Shown here: piece after piece, positions 49,707-59,676 of the stretch
Numbering within the stretch: position 1 is the first letter of the stretch
How the letters are laid out: the number at the start of each line of letters is the position of its first letter
NCBI RefSeq assembly: GCF_030123365.1
Contig: NZ_CP126107.1
Coordinates: 4,611,501 to 4,675,500, forward strand
DNA from: Neobacillus sp. SuZ13
GTDB lineage: Bacteria; Bacillota; Bacilli; Bacillales; Cytobacillaceae
Reading direction: 5' to 3'
Length of the DNA: 64,000 nt
Translations under genes and position numbers: made by a program
Notes under the pieces: model-generated
What the model was told of the DNA's origin: nothing
What the model saw: the letters and a program-made list of their open reading frames with translations, nothing else
The model's database searches: none

Positions 49707-52343
49707 TTATTTAGCATCAAACCATGTTGGACCGTAGGCATAATCCACTTTCAAGGGCACCTTTAATTCGAGGGCATTTTCCATCACATTTGGGACTAAC
49801 TTCTTTAAAGTTTCCAATTCTTCCTCAGGTGCTTCAAAAATTAATTCATCATGAACCTGAAGTAAAAGCCGTGTTTTTAACCCCATGTCCTTCAATGCCT
49901 CGTCCATATCTATCATTGCTTTTTTGATGATATCCGCAGCACTGCCTTGAATTGGCGTGTTCATAGCCGTTCTTTCGGCAAAACTTCGGATATTAAAATT
50001 TCGCGCAGTAATTTCAGGAATATATCTCCTTCTTTGCATAAGAGTTGAAACATATCCCTTTTGCTTAGCAGAGTGAATAATATCATCCATATATTCTTTG
50101 ACACCTGGGTAAGTATCTAAATAGCGTTCAATAAATTGACCGGCTTCCTTCCTGGTTATTCCTAAGGATTGGGATAGTCCATAATCACTGATTCCATAAA
50201 CAATTCCAAAATTAACGGCTTTTGCCTGACGTCTCATATTCGAGGTTACCTCATCTTTATTGACGTGGAAAACCTCCATCGCGGTCTTCGTATGAATATC
50301 CATATCTTCCTTAAATGCTTGAATAAGCTTATCATCATCAGCAATATCAGCAAGAACGCGAAGTTCAATCTGGGAATAGTCAGCAGCAAAAATGATCCAC
50401 CCTTCCTCAGAAGGAACAAAGGCCTGACGAATTTTCCGACCTTCTTCCAATCGAATCGGGATATTTTGCAAATTGGGATCAATTGAACTTAACCGCCCTG
50501 TTGCTGTTAAGGTTTGTTGATATCTTGTATGGACTTTTCCGGTTTTAGGATTAATCACCTTTAACAATCCTTCGATATAGGTAGATTGGAGCTTCCCTAA
50601 TTGTCTGTATAGAAGGATGTATTCAATAATTTCATGATCCTCCGCTAATTTCTCCAAAACATCCGCTGACGTGGAATAACCTGTTTTTGTTTTCTTTAAT
50701 GAAGGCAGGTTTAATTTTTCAAATAAAATAACACCGAGCTGTTTCGGTGAGTTGATATTAAACTTTTCGCCTGCTAAATCACATATCTTTTCTTCAATTT
50801 CAATTAGTCTTTCATTTAGTTCTTTGCCCATTGTCTGGAGGCGTTCCTGTTCAACTCTGATTCCACATGATTCCATATCCGCTAAGATAAGCGATAACGG
50901 CATTTCTAGTTCGGTAAATAACTCATATTGTTCATTTTCCCTTAATTCATCCTCTAGTTTTCCTCTTAGATCAGACATAGCAAGACTTTTACGGACAAGA
51001 TGCTCTGCAAGTTGTGCTACTTCAGGGACCTTTCGTTTCGCCCCTTTCCCATAAAAAGATTCATCGGTTTGGATTGTATGTACATCATATCGTTTTGTAA
51101 TCGCGGCGAGATCTTCAATGTTTTCCGAAGGATTGATGATATAGGAGGCCATCAGAATATCAAAATCGACTCCTTTTAAATGAATATCATATCTTCGTAA
51201 AGAGACCTCAGAACGCTTGGCATCATAAACCGTCTTCTTTTTACTCTCATCCTCCGCCCATTTTTTGAAAACTTCAGATTTTATTACCTGTTCCGTGGGG
51301 AAGTAGAAATGACCGTTTTTATTGACAAGGGAGAAACCAATAATCTCCGCATAATGATAATTATCATCTAACATCTCAACATAAAAATAATTATCATCTG
51401 CGAATATCTCTTCCGTGATTTCTTCTGGAGTTTGAAACTCAATCTCTTCCAGTTCTGGCACATCAGCCATGTCTGGACCTTCTCCCAGCTTTTCCAATAA
51501 CGAATGAAAGCCTAATTCTTTAAAGAGAGCGACTAATTTATCGCGCGTAAAACCCTCATAGGCGATCGTGTCTAAATTTACTTCAATAGGTGCTTGCCTT
51601 TCAATTGTTGCCAGCTCTTTACTCATTATGGCTTGATCCTTAAATTCTTCCAACTTCTCTTTTAGCTTATTACCATTAACCTGGTCAATGGAGGCTAATA
51701 AATTTTCAAGCGTAGTAAACTCCTTTAAAAGTTTGATAGCTGTTTTTTCACCAACGCCGGGTACACCAGGAATATTATCGGAAGGGTCTCCCATCAGCCC
51801 CTTCATATCAATGATTTGTTCTGGTGTAAGTCCATATTTTTCAGCGACATGTTCAGGGGTATATTCCTCAATATCTGTAATACCTTTGCGAGTAATTCCT
51901 ACGGTAGTCGTTGGTGAAGAAAGTTGCGTTAAATCTTTATCTCCAGAAATCACCTTTACTTCGTACCCATCATGTTCAGCACTTAATGACAAAGTACCAA
52001 TGATATCATCGGCCTCATAATTTTCAAGTTCGTACCTAGAGATTCCATAGGCATCTAGAAGATCACGAATGAACGGAAATTGTTCCGATAGCTCAGGCGG
52101 AGTTTTTTGTCTGCCGCCTTTATATTCACTAAAGGTTTTATGTCGAAAGGTCGTTTTACCGGCGTCAAATGCAACAAGAATATGGCTTGGCTTTTCATCC
52201 TCAAGTATTTTCATCAGCATCATCGTAAAGCCATATACGGCATTCGTGTGAATTCCTTTATCGTTATTAAGCAGGGGTAGTGCAAAGAATGCCCGGTAAG
52301 CAATACTATTACCATCTATAAGGACAAGTTTCTTCTTTTCCAT
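49707..52343 (-). CDS. polA: DNA polymerase I
   Basis: An 878-residue family A polymerase for Okazaki-fragment processing and repair. Residues 1-300 form the 5' nuclease (DGNSIAYRAFFALP, YEADDIIGTLS, GDKDLTQL, VGEKTAIKLL). Residues about 310-470 are the 3'-5' exonuclease-like domain, which in Bacillus usually lacks the metal ligands. The polymerase has motif A AADYSQIELRVLA, motif B RRQAKAVNFGIVYGIS and motif C LLQVHDELIFEAP. It lies 19 bp after phoR. Confidence 0.97.
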   Translation of the reverse strand: MEKKKLVLIDGNSIAYRAFFALPLLNNDKGIHTNAVYGFTMMLMKILEDEKPSHILVAFDAGKTTFRHKTFSEYKGGRQKTPPELSEQFPFIRDLLDAYGISRYELENYEADDIIGTLSLSAEHDGYEVKVISGDKDLTQLSSPTTTVGITRKGITDIEEYTPEHVAEKYGLTPEQIIDMKGLMGDPSDNIPGVPGVGEKTAIKLLKEFTTLENLLASIDQVNGNKLKEKLEEFKDQAIMSKELATIERQAPIEVNLDTIAYEGFTRDKLVALFKELGFHSLLEKLGEGPDMADVPELEEIEFQTPEEITEEIFADDNYFYVEMLDDNYHYAEIIGFSLVNKNGHFYFPTEQVIKSEVFKKWAEDESKKKTVYDAKRSEVSLRRYDIHLKGVDFDILMASYIINPSENIEDLAAITKRYDVHTIQTDESFYGKGAKRKVPEVAQLAEHLVRKSLAMSDLRGKLEDELRENEQYELFTELEMPLSLILADMESCGIRVEQERLQTMGKELNERLIEIEEKICDLAGEKFNINSPKQLGVILFEKLNLPSLKKTKTGYSTSADVLEKLAEDHEIIEYILLYRQLGKLQSTYIEGLLKVINPKTGKVHTRYQQTLTATGRLSSIDPNLQNIPIRLEEGRKIRQAFVPSEEGWIIFAADYSQIELRVLADIADDDKLIQAFKEDMDIHTKTAMEVFHVNKDEVTSNMRRQAKAVNFGIVYGISDYGLSQSLGITRKEAGQFIERYLDTYPGVKEYMDDIIHSAKQKGYVSTLMQRRRYIPEITARNFNIRSFAERTAMNTPIQGSAADIIKKAMIDMDEALKDMGLKTRLLLQVHDELIFEAPEEELETLKKLVPNVMENALELKVPLKVDYAYGPTWFDAK

Positions 52344-52362
52344 TTGTATCCACCTTCCAAAA

Positions 52363-53781
52363 TCACCTTAAATATTTATATAATTCAATTATAAACTCGC
52401 TTCCTTCACCCAATTCACTTCTAACACTTATATTTCCATGATGGGCTTCAATTAAATGCTTAACGATCGCTAGTCCTAATCCAGTCCCACCAGAATTCCG
52501 GCTTCTCGCTCGGTCGACACGGTAAAATCGTTCAAAAATACGCGGAATTTCTTCCTTACTAATTCCGACCCCAGTGTCTTTTACATGTACTCGTACCTTT
52601 TCACCGTGTTCGAGTAGGATAATTTCCACATCCCCTTCAGGCGGAGTGTAGTTCATAGCATTGGCTATCACGTTTATAAACACTTGTTTTAAACGGTCTA
52701 AATCACCCTGGATCATCACTTGATTTTGCTTACAAAGAAGGTTAATGCGGATATTCTTTGCTTGGGCTTTTCCACTAAGAATCGTAATCACTTCTTTTAA
52801 TAGCTCGTACAAATCTAGTTCCTGAATATTTAATCTGAACCCCTGTTGTTCTATTTTTGAAAGATCTAATAGATCTTGGATGAGGGTTTGGAGTCGGTCA
52901 CTTTCTTTTAGAATAATGGAAAGAAACGCTTCCAATGTTTCTTTATTATTCATGGCACCATCCATCAGTGTTTCAGTAAATCCTTTAATAGAAGTGATCG
53001 GTGTTTTTAATTCATGTGATACGTTGGCCACAAAATCCTTGCGCATTTGCTCGAGTTTTTTAATTTCAGTAATATCATGAAATACGAGCAATACACCTTT
53101 CCATACATTGTTTGTTCCAAGAATCGGAACACCATAAACAACAAAGTACCTTCGTTCAATGAATAGTGGAACAAGTATTTGTTTGCTAACCTTCTTTTCC
53201 GTCCGAAAAACTTCAGCCACTAACTGACAAATTTCCTCATATTCAATAACTTCATAATAAACTTTATTTAAATAATCGCTAGAATTGACGTGAAAAATAT
53301 CAATAAATCCTTTATTGATTAGGTTGATGTACCCTCGACTATCAATTAACACTAAACCAGCGCCCATATTTTCAATTAGTGCACTGAGCCGGTCCTGCTG
53401 CATTTCTTGCGCTTTAGTGAGCTCTTGCAGGTTTTCGGCCAGCATATTGATTGATGACCCAAGCATCCCCGTTTCATCTAATCTACTTACTGTAGTTCGA
53501 GCACGGTAATTTCCTTTAGCCAGTTCAATGGCAACATTTGTTGCAGCCTCAATTGGTTTTGTATACTTTGAGGTAATTCTTAAACATAGAAAAAGAATAA
53601 TAATGATGGCAATCCCAAGACAAATGGAAAGAACCCATAAGACTTCAAATTTCAGATGTTGAGTTAGTGACTCTAGGTAATAGCTTTTAAAAAATTGGCC
53701 TAACAAAATTCCTACCCCAACTAATACAATAATAATTAATATGATTAGTGATATTAGCAGTCCTTTTCGGAATTTGGTCAT
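52363..53781 (-). CDS. phoR: Phosphate-regulon sensor kinase PhoR (short extracellular loop)
   Basis: A 472-residue histidine kinase. TM1 is about residues 8-30, a loop of only ~16 residues follows, then TM2 47-68, HAMP 69-121, PAS about 130-240, HisKA with NVSHELKTPITSIKGF (His256), and HATPase with the N box NVIANAMNYTPPEG, G boxes DTGVGISKEEI and GGTGLGLAI. B. subtilis PhoR is about 579 residues with a large extracellular domain, which is absent here. The ATG overlaps the phoP stop by 4 bp, so the two are translationally coupled. Confidence 0.93.
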   Translation of the reverse strand: MTKFRKGLLISLIILIIIVLVGVGILLGQFFKSYYLESLTQHLKFEVLWVLSICLGIAIIIILFLCLRITSKYTKPIEAATNVAIELAKGNYRARTTVSRLDETGMLGSSINMLAENLQELTKAQEMQQDRLSALIENMGAGLVLIDSRGYINLINKGFIDIFHVNSSDYLNKVYYEVIEYEEICQLVAEVFRTEKKVSKQILVPLFIERRYFVVYGVPILGTNNVWKGVLLVFHDITEIKKLEQMRKDFVANVSHELKTPITSIKGFTETLMDGAMNNKETLEAFLSIILKESDRLQTLIQDLLDLSKIEQQGFRLNIQELDLYELLKEVITILSGKAQAKNIRINLLCKQNQVMIQGDLDRLKQVFINVIANAMNYTPPEGDVEIILLEHGEKVRVHVKDTGVGISKEEIPRIFERFYRVDRARSRNSGGTGLGLAIVKHLIEAHHGNISVRSELGEGSEFIIELYKYLR

Positions 53782-54494
53782 TCTCCCTTAGGCTCCTCCA
53801 GTTTATAGCCCAAGCCTCGAATTGTTTTAATATAGGCCGGCTTTTTTGTGTCCGCTTCAACTTTTTCTCTTAAATGTGAAATATGCACATCGACTATTCT
53901 AGTATCGCCAGCAAAGTCATAATTCCAAACAGCACTTAGTAATTGATCACGAGTCATAACACGTCCTTTATTTTGGGCGAGGTAAAGAAGCAATTCAAAT
54001 TCTTTTAAGGTTAACTCCAACAGATTGTCGTTAAAATAAGCCTCATATTTGTCAGAATTGATTTTTAGATTACCTATTTGTAGTAATCCCGTCTCTTCTC
54101 CACTTACTTGTCCAGCTTCTGTTTGAATTTGAGTCCTTCTAAGGATGGCTTTGACACGAGCGATTACTTCTCTTGGGCTGAAAGGTTTCACCATGTAATC
54201 ATCTGCACCAAGTTCCAGCCCCAAGATTTTATCGAATTCATCCTCTTTAGCTGTTAACATTAGAATCGGAGTCATAATCTTGTTTTGTCTCAACTGCTTA
54301 CAAACTTCCATTCCATCCATTTTAGGCAGCATAAGATCTAAAACAATGATATCAGGGGATTGTGCCTCAGCAATTTGTTTCCCCTCTTCACCATCCATTG
54401 CTGTTATTACATCAAACCCCGCTTGCTCCAAGTTATATTGTAGTAAAGTAACAATTGACTGTTCGTCATCGACAACAAGCACTCTATTTTTCAT
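53778..54494 (-). CDS. phoP: Phosphate-regulon response regulator PhoP
   Basis: A 238-residue OmpR-family regulator. The receiver domain carries the acidic pair VVDDE, phospho-acceptor Asp53 in VLDLMLPKMDG, and Lys in LTAKEDEFD. The winged-helix DNA-binding domain has LTLKEFELLLYLAQNKGRVMTRDQLL and VDVHISHLREKVE. ATG at 54494 (MKNRVLVVDDE) follows a G-rich ribosome site. Upstream, TTAAAG and TAAAGC separated by about 5 bp weakly resemble Pho boxes. Confidence 0.95.
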   Translation of the reverse strand: MKNRVLVVDDEQSIVTLLQYNLEQAGFDVITAMDGEEGKQIAEAQSPDIIVLDLMLPKMDGMEVCKQLRQNKIMTPILMLTAKEDEFDKILGLELGADDYMVKPFSPREVIARVKAILRRTQIQTEAGQVSGEETGLLQIGNLKINSDKYEAYFNDNLLELTLKEFELLLYLAQNKGRVMTRDQLLSAVWNYDFAGDTRIVDVHISHLREKVEADTKKPAYIKTIRGLGYKLEEPKGE

Positions 54495-54567
54495 AATAAC
54501 CCCCACTTAATTAGTTACCTCCATTATAATAATAAAGTTTGTGTATTTTCTAGCTTTACAAAACTTT

Positions 54568-54604
54568 AACAAAAAAAAGGAATGTGAACAAATCACATTC
54601 CTTC
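54568..54604 (-). terminator. Terminator of the MaoC-like gene
   Basis: Hairpin AAGGAATGTGATTTG / CACATTCCTTTTTTT on the minus strand, isolating phoP from the gene before it. Confidence 0.9.
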
Positions 54605-54616
54605 TTAATTCCTTTA

Positions 54617-55093
54617 TTAAAAATTCTCTAAAGCCCTGCCATGAATTTCTTCCAATCGGTGTGGCGGACAAACCTTGACCTTGCCTTGAATGACTGTCTC
54701 GTCCTTTTCATTGGTTCCTGCCACATTAATTACAATGGTATGCTCTTCCCTTGTTACTTGAACCACTTCGAATAAGAGCTCAACTGCACCATAATGATAA
54801 ACAGGTTTTGGAAAACTGATTTCTTGACTTAAAATATGGCTTCCAGGACCGGGTAAATATTTCGAGATGGCTGAGGTAATCATACCTGTCAGCATAATGC
54901 TCGGAACGATTGGCTTTTTAAAAGGAGTCTGTGATGCATAATCATGCTGTATATAGAGGGGATTTGCATCATCAGTTAATCCTAAATAAAGAAGCAGATC
55001 CTTGTCCTCTATTTTTTCAGTCATAGTTAGTTTTTCACCGACAGTAATTTCTTCAATTTTACGTCCTAACCTTCTCTTTTTACCTAAAAGCAA
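54617..55093 (-). CDS. MaoC/hot-dog-fold dehydratase-like protein
   Basis: A 158-residue single hot-dog domain of the MaoC-like type. The motif DANPLYIQHDYASQTPFKKPIVPSIML matches the catalytic D-x-x-P-x-H region, here with His retained in IQHDYA, and VPSIMLTGMITSAI follows. A substrate (probably an acyl-CoA or acyl-ACP) cannot be named. TTG at 55093 follows GGAGGTGG by 9 bp; the ATG at 55123 lies before that site. No equivalent is known between phoP and mdh in B. subtilis. Confidence 0.8.
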   Translation of the reverse strand: MLLGKKRRLGRKIEEITVGEKLTMTEKIEDKDLLLYLGLTDDANPLYIQHDYASQTPFKKPIVPSIMLTGMITSAISKYLPGPGSHILSQEISFPKPVYHYGAVELLFEVVQVTREEHTIVINVAGTNEKDETVIQGKVKVCPPHRLEEIHGRALENF

Positions 55094-55136
55094 AAGACTC
55101 CACCTCCATGTAAGCGATTTCAATCAAATACAAAGA

Positions 55137-55174
55137 AATTCGGGGAACCATTGTAACCCCGAATTTCTCTTTTA
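55137..55174 (-). terminator. Terminator of mdh
   Basis: Hairpin AAATTCGGGGTTACAATGGTTCC-CCGAATTT (stem AATTCGGGG / CCCCGAATT) between mdh and the MaoC-like gene. Confidence 0.85.
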
Positions 55175-55180
55175 TTCTTT

Positions 55181-56119
55181 TTACGCTAATACTTGCATCA
55201 CATTGCGAACGGATTCAACCGATTTATCTAAAGCAGCTTTTTCGTCAGCAGTTAATTCAAGCTCGATGACTTTTTCAATGCCATTTGCACCAAGGATTGT
55301 TGGTACACCTAGGTAGATGCCATCGTAACCAAATTCACCTTCAAGATAAGCAATAGATGGAAGAACGCGACGTTGGTCCTTAAGTATTGCTTCACACATT
55401 TCAACTAAAGAAGCAGCAGGAGCATAATATGCACTTCCATTACCTAGAAGGTTAACAATTTCACCGCCGCCTTTACGAGTGCGTTCTACAATTGCTTCAA
55501 GACGGTCTTTAGGAATTAATGTTTCTAATGGAATTCCACCAGCATATGAGTAACGTACAAGGGGAACCATGTCATCACCATGACCACCTAAAACGAAACC
55601 TGTAATGTCTTTAACAGAAAGGTTCAATTCTTGAGCAACAAATGTACGGAAACGAGCAGTATCAAGAACACCAGATTGACCAATTACACGGTTTTTAGGG
55701 AATCCTGATTCTTTAAATACTGTGTATGTCATTGCATCAACTGGGTTGGTTAAAACAAGAATTGTACAGTTAGGGGAATACTTCACGATTTCTTGAGTTA
55801 CACTTCTCATAACCTTTTGGTTTGTCTGAACTAAATCATCACGGCTCATACCAGGTTTACGAGCAATACCAGCAGTGATCACGACGATATCTGAATCACG
55901 AGTATCTTCATAGTTTGAAGTACCAGTAATATTAGCATCAAAACCTTGAACTGGACTTGCTTCAAGCATATCTAATGCCTTACCTTTTGTAGGGTTTTCC
56001 ATTGGAGCGATATCTACTAAAACTACATCTCCAAGTTCCTTTTGAGCTAGTAAAAATGCCGTAGTTGCTCCAGTAAATCCTCCGCCGATTACAGAAACCT
56101 TTTTACGTTTTAATGACAT
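55181..56119 (-). CDS. mdh: Malate dehydrogenase
   Basis: A 312-residue LDH-like malate dehydrogenase catalysing malate to oxaloacetate with NAD. The Rossmann motif VIGGGFTGATTAF, Asp of VLVDIAPMENPTKGKALDM (NAD preference), substrate Arg residues in ARKPGMSRDDL and catalytic His in LGGHGDDMVPLVRYS are seen. Third gene of citZ-icd-mdh, 91 bp after icd. Confidence 0.96.
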   Translation of the reverse strand: MSLKRKKVSVIGGGFTGATTAFLLAQKELGDVVLVDIAPMENPTKGKALDMLEASPVQGFDANITGTSNYEDTRDSDIVVITAGIARKPGMSRDDLVQTNQKVMRSVTQEIVKYSPNCTILVLTNPVDAMTYTVFKESGFPKNRVIGQSGVLDTARFRTFVAQELNLSVKDITGFVLGGHGDDMVPLVRYSYAGGIPLETLIPKDRLEAIVERTRKGGGEIVNLLGNGSAYYAPAASLVEMCEAILKDQRRVLPSIAYLEGEFGYDGIYLGVPTILGANGIEKVIELELTADEKAALDKSVESVRNVMQVLA

Positions 56120-56210
56120 TATAACTCTCCCCTTTAAACGTTTTTGTTGGTCATGAACCTTAAAATGCAGGCGGGGCTATTAAAGAACAGCCCACATCTG
56201 CATCAATTCT

Positions 56211-57479
56211 TTACTCCATGTTCTTAATAAGCTCGTTAGCAAATTCAGAAGTTTTTACTTCTGTTGCGCCTTCCATTAATCGAGCAAAATCATATGTTAC
56301 AACTTTAGAAGCAATTGTTTTTTCTACTGATTTAATAACCATAGTAGCGGCTTCGTTCCAGCCTAAGTGCTCAAGTAATAACACACCTGATAAAATAACA
56401 GATGAAGGATTCACCTTATCAAGACCTGCATATTTAGGTGCAGTACCATGTGTTGCTTCAAAAATCGCATGTCCTGTTTCATAGTTGATGTTAGCGCCTG
56501 GTGCAATACCAATACCGCCTACTTGCGCTGCAAGTGCATCTGAAATGAAATCTCCATTTAAGTTCATTGTTGCAACAACATCAAATTCACGTGGACGTGT
56601 AAGAATTTGTTGTAAGAAGATATCAGCAATTGCGTCTTTTACGATAATTTTGCCTGCTGCTTCTGCATCAGCTTGAGCTTTATTAGCAGCTTCTGAACCT
56701 TGTTCCGCTTTAATGCGGTCATATTGAGCCCATGTAAATACTTTATCGCCGAATTCCTTCTCAGCAAGCTCATAGCCCCAGTTTTTAAATGCGCCTTCAG
56801 TAAATTTCATGATATTACCTTTGTGTACAAGTGTAACTGACGAACGGCCTTCTTTAATTGCGTAGTTAATTGCAGCACGGACTAGACGCGAAGTACCTTG
56901 TTCAGAAACAGGCTTAATACCGATACCAGAAGTTTCTGGGAATCTGATTTTGTTAACACCCATTTCATTTTGTAAGAAATCAATTACCTTTTTAACAGCT
57001 TCTGAACCTTTTTCATACTCAATACCAGCATAAATATCTTCTGTGTTTTCACGGAAAATAACCATATCAGTATCTTGTGGACGCTTAACTGGTGAAGGAA
57101 CACCTTCGAACCATCTTACTGGACGTAAGCAGACAAACAAATCTAACTCTTGACGAAGAGCAACGTTCAATGAACGAATTCCTCCGCCTACAGGAGTAGT
57201 TAATGGTCCTTTAATAGCAATCAAATATTCATTAATTACATCAAGTGTTTCTGATGGCAGCCATTCGCCAGTTTGGTTGAATGCTTTTTCTCCAGCTAAA
57301 ACTTCTTTCCAAATTAGTTTGCGTTCACCTTTGTACGCTTTTTCTACAGCTGCATTTAAAACTCTCTCAGAAGCAGCCCAAATATCTGGTCCAATTCCGT
57401 CACCTTCAATAAATGGGATAATTGGATTGTTTGGTACATTTAATACTCCGTTAGTAACTGTAATTTTTTCGCCTTGCAT
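56211..57479 (-). CDS. icd: Isocitrate dehydrogenase (NADP)
   Basis: A 422-residue NADP-dependent enzyme forming 2-oxoglutarate from isocitrate. Substrate-site motif GGGIRSLNVALRQELDLFVCLRPV (Ser and Arg residues), Tyr/Lys region EDIYAGIEYEKGS, VHKGNIMKFTEGAFKNW and the NADP-site HGTAPKYAG are present. It lies 123 bp after citZ, with a weak hairpin in between. Confidence 0.97.
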   Translation of the reverse strand: MQGEKITVTNGVLNVPNNPIIPFIEGDGIGPDIWAASERVLNAAVEKAYKGERKLIWKEVLAGEKAFNQTGEWLPSETLDVINEYLIAIKGPLTTPVGGGIRSLNVALRQELDLFVCLRPVRWFEGVPSPVKRPQDTDMVIFRENTEDIYAGIEYEKGSEAVKKVIDFLQNEMGVNKIRFPETSGIGIKPVSEQGTSRLVRAAINYAIKEGRSSVTLVHKGNIMKFTEGAFKNWGYELAEKEFGDKVFTWAQYDRIKAEQGSEAANKAQADAEAAGKIIVKDAIADIFLQQILTRPREFDVVATMNLNGDFISDALAAQVGGIGIAPGANINYETGHAIFEATHGTAPKYAGLDKVNPSSVILSGVLLLEHLGWNEAATMVIKSVEKTIASKVVTYDFARLMEGATEVKTSEFANELIKNME

Positions 57480-57529
57480 AGTTGATTTTCCCTCCTATTA
57501 TGTAAAAAAGCTACGTTATGACTTATGGA

Positions 57530-57559
57530 AAGGTTAGAGATTTTTGTCTCTAACCTTAT
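57530..57559 (-). terminator. Hairpin between citZ and icd, partial terminator
   Basis: Stem AAGGTTAGAGA / TCTCTAACCTT with only a weak T tail. It may give partial termination after citZ. Confidence 0.55.
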
Positions 57560-57602
57560 CATACATTCTTATTAGACCAATTATTGCGACAAAAGTAAAT
57601 AA

Positions 57603-58721
57603 TTAACCTCGTTGCTCAATTGGAATATATTTTTGCATACCAGGACCTGTATAATCTGCACGTGGGCGGATTAAACGGTTGTTTTGATACTGTTCAAGAA
57701 TATGTGCAAGCCAGCCTGATACCCTGCTTACTGCGAAGATTGGTGTCATTAAATCATGGTCAATCCCTAAGCTGTGGTAAACAGAAGCAGAATAGAAATC
57801 CACGTTAGGTGGTAGATTCTTTTCACCGGTTACAATGCTTTCAATTTTTTCAGAAATATCATACCATTGTGGTTCGCCTGTTAGTTCAGTTAATTTTTTA
57901 GACATTGCTCTTAAGTGCTTGGCACGTGGATCTCCTTTTCGATAAACACGATGACCAAAGCCCATGATTTTTTCTTTCTTCTCAAGCTTACCACGTACAT
58001 ATGGTTCAACATTTTCGAGCGTACCAATTTCTTTTAACATTTTCATGACTGCTTCATTTGCTCCACCATGTAAAGGTCCTTTAAGGGCCCCAATTGCGGC
58101 AGTAACTCCAGAATAAACATCAGATAATGTCGCCACACATACACGTGCTGTAAATGTAGATGCATTTAATTCATGGTCCGCATGTAATACAAGCGCTTTA
58201 TCAATCGCCTCAACAGCAATTGCTTCTGGCACTTTCCCAGTCAACATGTATAAGAAATTAGCAGCAAAGCTTAATTCTGGTTTAGGTGCAATTGGCTCTA
58301 ATCCTTTTCTTACACGAGCAAATGTTGCAACAATCGCAGGCATTTTTGCCTGCAGGCGAATCGCTTTTCGGTAATTTGAGTCTGGCTCCATTAAATCTGC
58401 TTCCTCATCATATAAACCTAAAAGAGAAACGGCTGAACGAAGTGCTGCCATTGGGTGTACCTTATCAATTTGGTACATCTTAAAATGCGCGATTACTTCC
58501 TTTGGTAAGGCGGCATTTTCAGAAAGTTGTTTTTTCAATTCAGCTAATTGTTCTGCATTAGGCAGCTTAAGGTGCCATAATAAATAGATGATTTCTTCAA
58601 AACTAGCATTCACAGCTAAATCATCAATGTCATAGCCAACATAAGTAAGCGTATCATCAATAATTGAGCTGATGGAGGATGTTGTAGCCACTACCCCTTC
58701 AAGACCGCGTGTTACTGTCAT
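57603..58721 (-). CDS. citZ: Citrate synthase II
   Basis: A 372-residue citrate synthase condensing oxaloacetate and acetyl-CoA. Catalytic segments are HADHELNASTFTARV, the His in PLHGGANEAVMKML, GFGHRVYRKGDPRA and the Asp region VDFYSASVYHSLGI. First gene of the citZ-icd-mdh TCA cluster. A partial cre site lies upstream, consistent with catabolite control. Confidence 0.96.
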   Translation of the reverse strand: MTVTRGLEGVVATTSSISSIIDDTLTYVGYDIDDLAVNASFEEIIYLLWHLKLPNAEQLAELKKQLSENAALPKEVIAHFKMYQIDKVHPMAALRSAVSLLGLYDEEADLMEPDSNYRKAIRLQAKMPAIVATFARVRKGLEPIAPKPELSFAANFLYMLTGKVPEAIAVEAIDKALVLHADHELNASTFTARVCVATLSDVYSGVTAAIGALKGPLHGGANEAVMKMLKEIGTLENVEPYVRGKLEKKEKIMGFGHRVYRKGDPRAKHLRAMSKKLTELTGEPQWYDISEKIESIVTGEKNLPPNVDFYSASVYHSLGIDHDLMTPIFAVSRVSGWLAHILEQYQNNRLIRPRADYTGPGMQKYIPIEQRG

Positions 58722-58902
58722 ACTAAATCTCTCCTTCTCATTCTAAATTTCCCCATACCAGTAAAACAAAAATATTCCCCTTATACATTCATAAAATTAA
58801 CTGAGCGATTGCTCGGGTCAAAAGCAAACAATTAGAATCTATTCCTTTAGGAAAAAATTAGTTAATAAACAAATCAGCGTTTTTATGTGGTTTATGTAAA
58901 AA

Positions 58903-58918
58903 AAGAAACGCTTACAAG
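58903..58918 (-). promoter_or_regulatory. Possible CcpA cre site upstream of citZ
   Basis: TTGTAAGCGTTTCTTT on the minus strand matches the cre core TGNAARCGNTT but its last bases deviate from the CA ending. It lies about 185 bp before citZ. B. subtilis citZ is under CcpA control. Confidence 0.45.
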
Positions 58919-58996
58919 CCTATTATAAACAATTATCAGATTTTTGTGAATGAAAAGGCTTCGAAAAGTGTAAAAAAATATTATTTTACAAAAAAT

Positions 58997-59458
58997 CTAA
59001 GTAAAAAAACTAAAAATTTTCATTGCGGTATAAGCGATTCCAGCGCCAATTAATGGACCAACTGCTACACCTTTGAAAATAGAAACAGATAGAATTGTTC
59101 CAAGTACTAATGCTGTAGTAATCTGGGGGTCATCGGCTAATAATTTTACCCCCCCTTTTGCAAGCATAGCCACAATCATTCCCGAGATAAGGGCAATCCA
59201 CGCATAAGAAGATTTAAATGCTCCTGTTAAGTCCTTAAAACCGATTTCTCCACTTGCAATTGGTATTAATACAGCAATGGTTATAATCGTTACTCCCCAG
59301 TTGATCCCTTTCGACTGTATAATTGAGAATGCTTTGGTATCTAATCCTCCAATTTTTAAAGCAAGGAGAACAGCAATTGCGATTAGTAAAGAACTATTTT
59401 TCGCGATAAAACCAATAACTAGCAGTAATAGTAAAAATAAGACTGACTCGTTAAGCAT
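58997..59458 (-). CDS. ytwI: DUF441 membrane protein (YtwI)
   Basis: A 153-residue protein with about five hydrophobic helices, including LLLLLVIGFIAKNSSLLIAIAVLLALK and the small-residue rich VGPLIGAGIAYTAMKIF end. It matches DUF441/YtwI, of unknown function, and lies upstream of citZ as in B. subtilis. It is divergent from ytvI. Confidence 0.88.
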   Translation of the reverse strand: MLNESVLFLLLLLVIGFIAKNSSLLIAIAVLLALKIGGLDTKAFSIIQSKGINWGVTIITIAVLIPIASGEIGFKDLTGAFKSSYAWIALISGMIVAMLAKGGVKLLADDPQITTALVLGTILSVSIFKGVAVGPLIGAGIAYTAMKIFSFFT

Positions 59459-59676
59459 GTTTTCACCCTTCCTGTTCGAAATTATCGTAACATAACATCT
59501 TCCTTAGAGTGAAATTTATGTAAACAGTAGCTTTCTGGTCTAATCATTTTGGAATGTTTCTTAAAAAAAACCATTGTAATACTTTCACTATTATAATTAT
59601 CTGGAAAAATATGCAGATTATTTCGTAAAATGTTAAACTAGAATTAAGATAATTGCCGATACAAGGAGGTTTGTCT

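Noticed and set aside
51348..51366. ATGATAATTATCAT-like palindrome in polA, similar to a Fur box.
   Set aside because: It lies deep in the coding region of polA, among repeated Asn/Asp/Tyr codons, with no promoter nearby.
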